Positions 1 through 5,569 of a stretch of DNA of 5,583 nt are shown one piece after another (the first letter of the stretch is position 1; the number at the start of each line of letters is the position of its first letter). The DNA lies in NCBI GenBank assembly GCA_002733945.2, contig NVXO02000003.1, forward strand, positions 139,871 through 145,453, given 5' to 3'. The stretch comes from Sulfurimonas sp. Lineage in GTDB: Bacteria > Campylobacterota > Campylobacteria > Campylobacterales > Sulfurimonadaceae. The notes under the pieces are model-generated. The model saw nothing but the letters and a program-made list of their open reading frames with translations, searched no databases and had not been told where the DNA came from. The position numbers and the translations under genes were made by a program.

Positions 1-231
1 TTACTTCTGAGTGGGGACACTTCTTTAGTAGTTGAGTTATTAGGAAGAAAACTTATTTTAGTGGCTTTTTTGATGCTTATGACTATTATACATTTCTTTA
101 TTGCATTTAGAACAAACACGAGAGAACGAACGGCTTTAGAGAATTTTTTCTCTCGTGGTTCATCACTACTTATCTTTTTCATAAATCTGTTTGTTCTGCA
201 TTATGCGATTATGATTCGCTCAATTTTATAA
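1..231 (+). CDS. C-terminal end of a multi-pass membrane protein (5' partial)
   Basis: The frame is open from the first base to a TAA at 229-231, giving the last 76 residues of a protein that begins outside the window. Two hydrophobic segments are visible, at about residues 18-36 and 54-72 of the visible part. They are separated by a short polar, charged loop containing RTNTRERTALE, so this is the tail of an integral membrane protein with at least two helices. A histidine lies in each helix (H31 and H67). A small heme- or copper-related membrane family (CopD-like) crossed my mind, but that is only a resemblance in style and I do not assign a family. The stop codon overlaps the Shine-Dalgarno of the following yaeQ gene, so the two are probably co-transcribed and perhaps translationally coupled. 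Confidence 0.75.
   Translation, partial: LLLSGDTSLVVELLGRKLILVAFLMLMTIIHFFIAFRTNTRERTALENFFSRGSSLLIFFINLFVLHYAIMIRSIL
117..157. repeat. 10-bp perfect inverted repeat inside coding sequence
   Basis: CACGAGAGAA at 117-126 is the exact reverse complement of TTCTCTCGTG at 148-157, leaving a 21-base loop. The core AGAGAA occurs again at 138-143 and can pair with TTCTCT at 148-153 across a TTTT loop, so two mutually exclusive hairpins are possible. The element lies in the 3' part of the membrane protein gene, about 85 bases before the yaeQ start. The inverted repeat is directly visible. A regulatory role is speculative, and no U-tract terminator follows the longer stem. Confidence 0.55.
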
Positions 232-234
232 GGA
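230..234 (+). promoter_or_regulatory. Shine-Dalgarno of yaeQ, supporting a TTG start
   Basis: AAGGA lies six bases before the TTG at 241 and overlaps the TAA stop of the preceding gene. It supports TTG as the true start of yaeQ, because no ATG or GTG in a better position matches the family's conserved N-terminus. Confidence 0.75.
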
Positions 235-240
235 TTTACC

Positions 241-777
241 TTGGCTACAAAAGCAACAATTTACAAAGCAAATATCAACATTGCAAACATGGACACTCAT
301 TATTATGCGGAACACTCTTTAATTTTAGCACAGCACCCCTCAGAAAACAACCTGCGTTTGATGGTTCGCCTATGTGCTTTTATATTAAACGCAGATGAGA
401 ACATAGAGTTTACAAAGGGAATCTCTCAAGACGATGAGCCAGACTTATGGCAAAAATCTATGGGTGGGGATATAGAACTCTCTATCATTTTAGGTCAACC
501 CGATGAAAAACGAATTAAAAAAGCCTCAGGTACTTCAGATGAGGTTATCATCTACTGTTATCAAGATGGAATGGCATCTTCTTGGTTTAAACAAAATGAA
601 AAAGTACTCAAACGTTTTAAAAATATAAGGGTGATTTTTCTTTCATTTTCTAGTGATATAGAAGAAATATGTAGTCGTTCAATGGATCTACAGTGTAACA
701 CGCAAGACAGAGAACTCACACTTATTTCAGGAGAGCACTCCATTATAGTGAGTGAAGATGTTTGGAGTAGAGATTAA
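241..777 (+). CDS. yaeQ: YaeQ family protein (PD-(D/E)XK-like fold)
   Basis: This 178-residue protein matches the YaeQ family in length (E. coli YaeQ is about 181) and along its whole sequence. Recognisable pieces are the N-terminal ATKATIYKA, the HPSE motif at 32-35, FTKG...DDEPDLW at about 57-70, and LGQPDEKRIKKA at 84-95. The TTG start is chosen because it gives an N-terminus matching the usual MALKATIYKA of relatives, and because AAGGA sits six bases upstream. The family has a nuclease-like fold of unknown biochemical role. An old link to RfaH-like suppression in enterobacteria has been doubted, so I give no function. One oddity: from memory, relatives carry an acidic residue in the W-I-E/D-x-G strand, where this copy has SIILG with Ile at 83. 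It lies 26 bases (38 if the later McrC start is used) before the McrC gene on the same strand, with no obvious terminator between, so joint transcription is possible. Confidence 0.93.
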   Translation: MATKATIYKANINIANMDTHYYAEHSLILAQHPSENNLRLMVRLCAFILNADENIEFTKGISQDDEPDLWQKSMGGDIELSIILGQPDEKRIKKASGTSDEVIIYCYQDGMASSWFKQNEKVLKRFKNIRVIFLSFSSDIEEICSRSMDLQCNTQDRELTLISGEHSIIVSEDVWSRD

Positions 778-803
778 CGATTTTGTCTAATAAATTATGA
801 AGA

Positions 804-1952
804 ATGCACTTTAGTATGAATGATTCAAAAATTATCTATGAGTACAGCATAATTGAAGATGAAACTTTTAATAAGTATATTTTAGAATATAAAGAACTTC
901 AAAAGTATTTTAAACTGGATTTTAAGGGTCTTAAAACACAACAGTACTGTGGTGTTTTAAATATTGATGGCGAAGATATTTATCTACTTCCAAAAATTAC
1001 TAAAGATGATGAAAAGAACTTAGATATTTTTATGTATATGCTGATGTTTTCGTATGATATTAAACTAGAAAATGAAGATATAGCCTCTTGTAAAAATGAA
1101 AAACACAATATATTAGAAGTTTTTATACAGCTTTTCGCTCAGGGACTGTTTAAAGAGTTTAAGTCTGGCGTTTACAAAGAATATGTGACAGAAGAAGAGA
1201 ACCGTACTGCACTTCATGGAAAATACCTTATTAATGAAAACTTGAAGTATAACTTTGTAAAAAATAAAATCTACTGTGTGTATGATGAGTTTAGCGAGAA
1301 TAATTTACTAAATCAGTTTTTTCTTTATGCCATTAAAACACTGGGTAAATATACTAAAAATAAAAAGCTTTTAAAGCAGTGTGAGCTTGTTCTTGATGAG
1401 GTTGAGTATAAGCAGTTTGATATTAAACATTTAAATATGCACTTTTCAAGGTTAAACAAAAGGTTTCAGAGTAGTTTTGAGTTTGCTATTTTACTTTTAA
1501 ATAAGTCTATCCCTCTCTTCTCTCAAGATAAAAAGAGTTTTGCATTTTTGTTTGATATGAATGTCCTTTTTGAGAACTTTATAGGAAAAATCTATGAAGA
1601 CATCGACCCCTCAACTGCGTTACAAGTTGAGAAAAACTTTGGTAACTTAAAACTAAAACCAGACATAATCACTTCAAATATGATAATCGACACAAAGTAC
1701 AAAAAAGTCAAAACAAAAAAAGAGCTAAGTCCTGCTGACAAGTATCAGATGTTTGTATATGGAACAAACTTCGGGGCTAAAAAAACTATGCTTCTCTACC
1801 CACAACACATAGCTAGAGTAAAAGAAGATTTAAAACTCGGTAAAGATGATAAAGTGATAGAACTGAAAATGAGAAGTATTGATTTGGATTTTGAGGGTGG
1901 TTATGATGAGTTTTTGCAAGTGATTAGAAAAAGACTGGAGATGATATGTTAG
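804..1952 (+). CDS. mcrC: McrC-type restriction endonuclease subunit (PD-(D/E)XK nuclease)
   Basis: This 382-residue protein has the McrC layout. An N-terminal region contains GVLNIDGEDIYLLPKI (50-65), the usual McrC docking-domain style. A central stretch has LHGKYLIN (137-144), then CVYDEFSENNLLNQF (158-172). The C-terminal nuclease domain contains FLFDMNVLFENFIGKI (248-263), KPDI with D287, DTKYK with D296 and K298, and DKYQMFVYG (312-320). D287, D296 and K298 form an apparently intact PD-DxK catalytic set, matching the D/D/K triad known in E. coli McrC. In known systems McrC joins McrB hexamers, stimulates GTP hydrolysis and cuts DNA carrying modified cytosines. The start is uncertain. 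ATG 804 has GAAGA abutting it, too close for a normal Shine-Dalgarno. ATG 816 (Met5) has the same GAAGA 12 bases away. The gene overlaps the toxin-like gene by 7 bases and precedes mcrB, the reverse of the usual mcrB-mcrC order. Confidence 0.92.
   Translation: MHFSMNDSKIIYEYSIIEDETFNKYILEYKELQKYFKLDFKGLKTQQYCGVLNIDGEDIYLLPKITKDDEKNLDIFMYMLMFSYDIKLENEDIASCKNEKHNILEVFIQLFAQGLFKEFKSGVYKEYVTEEENRTALHGKYLINENLKYNFVKNKIYCVYDEFSENNLLNQFFLYAIKTLGKYTKNKKLLKQCELVLDEVEYKQFDIKHLNMHFSRLNKRFQSSFEFAILLLNKSIPLFSQDKKSFAFLFDMNVLFENFIGKIYEDIDPSTALQVEKNFGNLKLKPDIITSNMIIDTKYKKVKTKKELSPADKYQMFVYGTNFGAKKTMLLYPQHIARVKEDLKLGKDDKVIELKMRSIDLDFEGGYDEFLQVIRKRLEMIC
1937..1940 (+). promoter_or_regulatory. Shine-Dalgarno of the PemK/MazF-like gene inside mcrC
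   Basis: GGAG within the last codons of mcrC lies five bases before the ATG at 1946. With the 7-base overlap of the two genes, this points to translational coupling between mcrC and the toxin-like gene. Confidence 0.7.
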
Positions 1953-2335
1953 AGTATAACCAATGGAATGAGATTAAAAAAGGTTTATCGAAAAAAAAGA
2001 AACTTATCTCTTTTAAAAATCGAGATATTTTTTGGGTACATATTGGGAAAAACTTGGGCTATGAAACTTTTGGAAAGGGCGAAGAATTTTTAAGACCTGT
2101 CTTGGTGTTTAAAAAATTTAGTAGTAATACTTTTTTTGGTATTCCTCTAATAACAGCAACAAAAGAAGATATATTTCACTATAGATTTCTTGTGAAAAAT
2201 AATGATAAAATAAATTATGCAAGTCTTTCTCAAATACGAATTTTTGATGTTTCTCGACTTCACGATAAGCTTGATAAAATGTCTGTAGAAGATTTTGACA
2301 AGTTAAAAGAAAAATTGGGAAGTTTGTTTTGTTAG
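1946..2335 (+). CDS. PemK/MazF-family toxin-like protein, apparently without antitoxin
   Basis: This 129-residue protein fits the PemK/MazF endoribonuclease family. After a lysine-rich N-terminus (NQWNEIKKGLSKKKK, 5-19) comes the signature core: IFWVHIGKNLGYETFGKG (28-45), then FLRPVLVFKKF (48-58), with R50 at the conserved arginine of RPVLV. GIPLIT follows at 65-70, and LSQIRIFDVSRLHDKL at 94-109 matches the usual SQIR-D-xRL segment. Known members cleave mRNA at short motifs and are normally held by a small upstream antitoxin. Here the upstream sequence is mcrC itself, overlapped by 7 bases, and the 101 bases downstream encode no antitoxin-like protein. This looks like the subfamily with an N-terminal WNEIKK extension that I recall often stands alone; that is from memory. 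The overlap and shared strand make co-expression with mcrC likely. Whether it is an active RNase or has become part of the restriction system cannot be told from sequence. Confidence 0.85.
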   Translation: MLEYNQWNEIKKGLSKKKKLISFKNRDIFWVHIGKNLGYETFGKGEEFLRPVLVFKKFSSNTFFGIPLITATKEDIFHYRFLVKNNDKINYASLSQIRIFDVSRLHDKLDKMSVEDFDKLKEKLGSLFC

Positions 2336-2349
2336 GATTAGTAGATACT

Positions 2350-2384
2350 CCCCCAGAAAACTAGGGGCATCCTGCTAGGGCAGG
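2350..2384. repeat. Two adjacent GC-rich hairpins and imperfect tandem repeat
   Basis: Between the toxin-like gene and mcrB lies a GC-rich patch in very AT-rich surroundings. Hairpin 1 (2350-2367) pairs CCCC with GGGG and then AG with CT around an AAAA loop, with one C-A mismatch. Hairpin 2 (2371-2384) is a perfect CCTGC/GCAGG stem around TAGG. The same stretch reads as an imperfect tandem repeat, CTAGGGGCATCCTG (2361-2374) followed by CTAGGGCAGGTCGTG (2375-2389). No T-run follows either stem, so it is not a standard intrinsic terminator. It might be an RNA processing or attenuation structure, a dispersed repeat element, or an insertion scar. Confidence 0.6.
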
Positions 2385-2404
2385 TCGTGTAACTGATATT
2401 CTAG

Positions 2405-2410
2405 CATAAT
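2405..2410 (+). promoter_or_regulatory. Possible -10 box for mcrB
   Basis: CATAAT differs from TATAAT at one base and lies 26 bases before the GTG start of mcrB, followed by an AT-rich leader. There is no convincing -35 box, which is common for Campylobacterota promoters. The 101-base gap and hairpins upstream make a separate mcrB promoter plausible, but the evidence is weak. Confidence 0.3.
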
Positions 2411-2426
2411 ATGAAAATAATAGAAA

Positions 2427-2431
2427 GGGAG
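2427..2431 (+). promoter_or_regulatory. Strong Shine-Dalgarno of mcrB, supporting a GTG start
   Basis: GGGAG lies five bases before the GTG at 2437. It is the best ribosome-binding site in the window and fixes GTG 2437 as the mcrB start, although no ATG is in frame nearby. Confidence 0.8.
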
Positions 2432-2436
2432 TTAAA

Positions 2437-3642
2437 GTGGCAGATAATACAAAATATAATTTTTATGGAGAAGTAAAGGTAGGTAAACGAAGGTTAGCAG
2501 AACTTATAATAAAAAAAATAGTTCAAGAAAATATAAATTTAGCATATATAGATTTGAAAAAAATAATTGATTTTAAAGCATCAAATGGTCAAGAAGTGAT
2601 TTATGATGAAAGTGACTACCTAGAATGGTCTGAAAATTTAGACAAAGATAGTTCAACAAAAAGATATTTCGACCCGATATTAAGTAATAATGGAAAAATT
2701 TATATATCTACGCAATGGAGTATTAAATCAATACAACCTTTAATTGAATTAGCAAATCTCAAATTTAACTTTAAAATAGAAGTGATAAATGGGGACAAAA
2801 TGTCTTATAAACCTCAAATAGTAAATAAGTTAATAGGGATAAGTTTAATAAAAAACATAATCCTATACGGAGCACCTGGTGTTGGGAAGACGCATAATAC
2901 TCAAAAGCTTATTAGTCTCATAGAAAGTGGAGTCGATGAAAAAGAGATATTTCAGACGATAGAAGCCAATATTCAAAATGATGGAGTCCTAGCAAGTCAA
3001 GTTTTGAAAAATATACAAGATAGAGTTAGATTTATAACCTTCCACCAAAGCTACTCTTACGAAGATTTTATTGAGGGTTTTAAGCCTACTGAGGATGGTG
3101 GTGTTAAACGCAGTGATGGGATATTTAAAGAGATAGTTGAAGATGCAAAAGATGATGCAGATAACAACTATTATCTTATAATAGATGAAATTAACAGAGG
3201 AAATATCTCTAAAATATTTGGAGAACTCATTACCCTTATAGAAGAGGATAAACGAGATGTTTCTAAAGTGACACTTCCTTACTCAAAAGAGAAGTTTAGT
3301 GTGCCTAGTAACCTTTATATCATAGCTACAATGAACTCTACTGATAAGTCTATTGCGACTATTGACATCGCTTTGAGACGAAGATTTACATTTTTGAAGA
3401 TGAAGCCTAATGAAGATTTAGTTTCACACCAAAATGCTAAAAATCTTATGTGTAGACTGAATGAATTTATAGAAAATATTTTAGGTGAAGATTATAAACT
3501 TGGGCATAGTTACTTTATGAAAGTGAAGAGTGATGCAGATTTAGAGTTTGTCAAAGAGTATAAGCTAAAACCACTTTTAGAAGAGTATTTTTATGCTGAT
3601 GAAACAAACTATAAAGATATTTTGGGAATACTCGAAGATTAA
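2437..3642 (+). CDS. mcrB: McrB-type AAA+ GTPase of a McrBC-like restriction system
   Basis: This 401-residue protein has two parts. The C-terminal motor (about 135-401) is a clear McrB AAA+ domain. It has Walker A GAPGVGKT (145-152), a conserved FHQSYSYEDFIEGF segment (202-215), and Walker B YYLIIDEINRGNISKIFGEL (245-264) with D250 and E251. MNSTDKS (299-305) matches the MNTADR-type motif linked to GTP use in E. coli McrB, and LRRRF (313-317) is the arginine-finger region. The end is complete. Known McrB proteins form GTP-hydrolysing rings that recruit McrC and translocate DNA. The N-terminal part (1-130) is not a recognisable copy of the E. coli methylcytosine-binding domain. It contains KRYFDP...GKIYISTQW followed by a short helical stretch, a pattern I recall from small domains attached to other restriction proteins, but I cannot name it. 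It is more AT-rich than the motor (about 25% against 33% GC by hand count). The GTG start is set by GGGAG upstream. Confidence 0.92.
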   Translation: MADNTKYNFYGEVKVGKRRLAELIIKKIVQENINLAYIDLKKIIDFKASNGQEVIYDESDYLEWSENLDKDSSTKRYFDPILSNNGKIYISTQWSIKSIQPLIELANLKFNFKIEVINGDKMSYKPQIVNKLIGISLIKNIILYGAPGVGKTHNTQKLISLIESGVDEKEIFQTIEANIQNDGVLASQVLKNIQDRVRFITFHQSYSYEDFIEGFKPTEDGGVKRSDGIFKEIVEDAKDDADNNYYLIIDEINRGNISKIFGELITLIEEDKRDVSKVTLPYSKEKFSVPSNLYIIATMNSTDKSIATIDIALRRRFTFLKMKPNEDLVSHQNAKNLMCRLNEFIENILGEDYKLGHSYFMKVKSDADLEFVKEYKLKPLLEEYFYADETNYKDILGILED

Positions 3643-3663
3643 TCTTATACTGTGTGTACAAAT

Positions 3664-3693
3664 TTTACTACTTGAAGCACAAAACGCTATAAT
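3664..3693 (+). promoter_or_regulatory. Promoter of kdsD
   Basis: A perfect TATAAT at 3688-3693, preceded by GC (GCTATAAT), ends six bases before the kdsD ATG at 3700. A weak -35-like TTTACT at 3664-3669 lies 18 bases upstream. Transcription would be expected to start at or next to the A of the ATG, giving a leaderless or near-leaderless mRNA. The promoter also implies that kdsD is expressed independently of the restriction genes. Confidence 0.75.
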
Positions 3694-3699
3694 ACATTT

Positions 3700-4662
3700 A
3701 TGAATTATAAAACAATTGCACAAGAGACTCTAAACATAGAAGCACAAACACTTTTTAATGCAGGAATGCTTATTGATGATGTTTTTGATAAAGCTGTTGA
3801 GACAATCTTAAAATGCAAGGGTAAACTTATCATTACAGGTGTTGGTAAAAGCGGACTGATTGGAGCTAAAATGGCTGCAACTTTCGCTTCTACTGGAACA
3901 CCAAGTTTTTTTCTCCATCCAACTGAAGCACTTCACGGTGATCTTGGTATGATTGGTGAGGACGATGTGGTGATAGGCATTAGTTACAGTGGTGAGAGTG
4001 AAGAGCTTAGCTCAATTTTACCTCATATAAAACGTTTTAATGTACCGCTTATCGGTATGACTAGAGATGAAAAATCTACACTCGGCTCTTTTAGTGATAT
4101 GGTTATAAAGATAAATGTTGAGAAAGAGGCTTGCCCAATAGATACGGCACCAACTTCTTCAACAACTTTAACACTTGCTCTTGGTGATGCTTTAGCAGTT
4201 TGCCTTATGAAAGCTAGGGATTTTAAAAAGAGTGATTTTGCTTCTTTTCATCCGGGTGGTGCTTTAGGTAAAAAGCTTTTTATAAAAGTATCAAACCTCA
4301 TGCAAAAAGACAAACTACCACTCATATCAAAGAATGCAAAACTCAAAGATGCAATTTTAAGCATCAGCGAGGGACGTTTAGGCACAACGCTAATAGTGGA
4401 TGAGAATGAAAAACTACTTGGACTTTTAAGTGATGGTGATGTTCGTCGTGCACTTTTGAGTAAAGACTTTTCACTTGAAGATGAGGTTTTAAAGTATGCA
4501 ACGCTAAACCCTATGACATGTGAGAATGCAGATATACTTGCAAGTGATGCACTTGTTTTAATAGAAGAAAAAAAGATACAACTGTTGGTTGTTACTGATA
4601 AAAATAAAAATATACAAGGCGTGCTTCATATTCATACGCTTATAGAAAAAGGAATTTCATAA
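3700..4662 (+). CDS. kdsD: Arabinose-5-phosphate isomerase (KdsD/KpsF/GutQ family)
   Basis: This 320-residue protein is the standard length for the family, which converts ribulose 5-phosphate to arabinose 5-phosphate in the cytoplasm, the first step of Kdo synthesis for lipopolysaccharide. A sugar isomerase (SIS) domain covers about 35-170, with GVGKSG (47-52), HPTEALHGDLG (73-83), ISYSGESEE (94-102) and APTSSTT (150-156). FHPGGALG (183-190) follows. Two CBS domains cover about 200-320, including GLLSDGDVRRAL (241-252). K50, E102, E143 and H184 align with the four residues known as catalytic in E. coli KdsD (K59, E111, E152, H193; constant offset of nine). The start is supported by the family-like N-terminus (IAQETLNIEA). 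No Shine-Dalgarno precedes it, and a -10 box ends six bases upstream. The pseudouridine synthase gene begins two bases after the stop, so the two form an operon. A capsule-type KpsF role is less likely, since no capsule genes are visible. Confidence 0.96.
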   Translation: MNYKTIAQETLNIEAQTLFNAGMLIDDVFDKAVETILKCKGKLIITGVGKSGLIGAKMAATFASTGTPSFFLHPTEALHGDLGMIGEDDVVIGISYSGESEELSSILPHIKRFNVPLIGMTRDEKSTLGSFSDMVIKINVEKEACPIDTAPTSSTTLTLALGDALAVCLMKARDFKKSDFASFHPGGALGKKLFIKVSNLMQKDKLPLISKNAKLKDAILSISEGRLGTTLIVDENEKLLGLLSDGDVRRALLSKDFSLEDEVLKYATLNPMTCENADILASDALVLIEEKKIQLLVVTDKNKNIQGVLHIHTLIEKGIS

Positions 4663-4664
4663 TT

Positions 4665-5552
4665 ATGATGAGATTAAACAAATTTATAGCACACTACTCG
4701 ACATACTCGCGTCGTGAAGCTGACAAAGTCGTTCAAGATGGTTATGTAAGAGTTAACGGTGAGATACAAGAAAACCCAGCGACTCAAGTTGACGAGAAAG
4801 AGGATATTGTTTATGTAAGCGGAAAACAGATAAGCCGTCAAGAAAAATATACTGTTATCGTTTATAACAAACCAAAAGGGGAGCTTGTAACAAAGTCTGA
4901 CCCTAAGGGACGTCGTACTATTTATGATTCACTGAGCCATGAGTTTAAACATTTTGTTCCTGTTGGACGACTAGACTATGCTAGTGAGGGAGTACTTCTG
5001 TTAACAGATGCTTCTCATGTTGCAACTGCTCTGATGACTTCAGATTTAGAGCGTCGTTATAAGATAAAGATAAAGGGCGAGGTGACTTCAGAAATGGAGA
5101 CTGCTATGCTTGAGGGTATGTATATAGCTGATGCTACAGCAGGTGGGCACTCTCACTCTAAGATAACATCGATGGAATTTAAGCCATTTTTAGGGTATCA
5201 AATCCAGAAAAATGCACACAACTATTCAACACTTAAGGTTGCAATTGCTGAGGGTAAAAACCGTGAACTTCGTAGGTTCTTCGCTCACTTTGATGCTGAG
5301 ATAGCTGACCTTAAACGTGTAAGTTTTGCAGAGATTGAGTTAAACAATCTTCCAGAGGGTAAAACACGCTTCTTGACACGTAGTGAGTACTCAGCACTCT
5401 TTACTTTCTTAAAATCAGAAGAAAAATTAGCGCGTGAAATGGCAGGAAATAAACCTAAACCAGTGTTTAAAGCCAAATTTAACAAAGCGAAACCTGCTCC
5501 TAAGGCTAGAGGGGATTCAAAAGCAAATCCAAATGGTAAAAGAAAAAAGTAG
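4665..5552 (+). CDS. rRNA pseudouridine synthase, RsuA/RluB family
   Basis: This 295-residue protein has an N-terminal S4 RNA-binding domain (about 2-48, MRLNKFIAHYSTYSRREADK then GYVRVNG). The RsuA-family catalytic domain follows, with NKPKGELVT (68-76) and GRLDYASEGVLLLT (101-114), in which D104 is the expected catalytic aspartate. EGKNRELRR (196-204) is the conserved late motif. A basic, low-complexity tail rich in Lys, Pro, Ala and Asn runs from about 261 to the end. Family members convert a specific uridine of rRNA to pseudouridine. The length and basic tail resemble E. coli RluB (23S rRNA) more than the shorter RsuA (16S rRNA), so RluB-type is my best guess, but the target site cannot be read from sequence. 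It starts two bases after kdsD, with AAGGAA at 4649-4654 as Shine-Dalgarno inside the kdsD end. ATG 4668 is an alternative start one codon later. Confidence 0.94.
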   Translation: MMRLNKFIAHYSTYSRREADKVVQDGYVRVNGEIQENPATQVDEKEDIVYVSGKQISRQEKYTVIVYNKPKGELVTKSDPKGRRTIYDSLSHEFKHFVPVGRLDYASEGVLLLTDASHVATALMTSDLERRYKIKIKGEVTSEMETAMLEGMYIADATAGGHSHSKITSMEFKPFLGYQIQKNAHNYSTLKVAIAEGKNRELRRFFAHFDAEIADLKRVSFAEIELNNLPEGKTRFLTRSEYSALFTFLKSEEKLAREMAGNKPKPVFKAKFNKAKPAPKARGDSKANPNGKRKK

Positions 5553-5569
5553 TTATTACTTAATTTGGG

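Noticed and set aside
561..743. Reverse-strand open frame of 60 codons inside yaeQ
   Set aside because: It is fully antisense to a well-supported gene, has no family resemblance, and is explained by the codon pattern of yaeQ.
672..749. Promoter for mcrC inside the yaeQ end, based on TATAGT at 744-749
   Set aside because: It matches five of six -10 bases but has no supporting -35 or extended -10 element, and such matches are frequent in AT-rich DNA.
2350..2384. Intrinsic terminator after the toxin-like gene
   Set aside because: Both hairpins lack a following T-run; the next bases are TCGTGTAACTG.
2350..2389. CRISPR array or type III toxin-antitoxin RNA repeat array
   Set aside because: Only two short, imperfect, directly adjacent units exist, without regular spacers, and the toxin-like protein is PemK/MazF-like, not a ToxN type preceded by repeats.
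2411..2476. 22-codon forward frame starting at ATG 2411, considered as a possible antitoxin or leader peptide
   Set aside because: It has no Shine-Dalgarno, overlaps the strong mcrB ribosome-binding site and start in another frame, and its product resembles nothing.
3672..3693. TTGAAG at 3672-3677 as the -35 box of kdsD
   Set aside because: It is only 10 bases from the -10 box, too short for a normal sigma-70 promoter.
5285..5485. Reverse-strand open frame of 66 codons inside the pseudouridine synthase gene
   Set aside because: It is antisense to conserved family motifs and the basic tail, with no recognisable domain and no ribosome-binding site evident.
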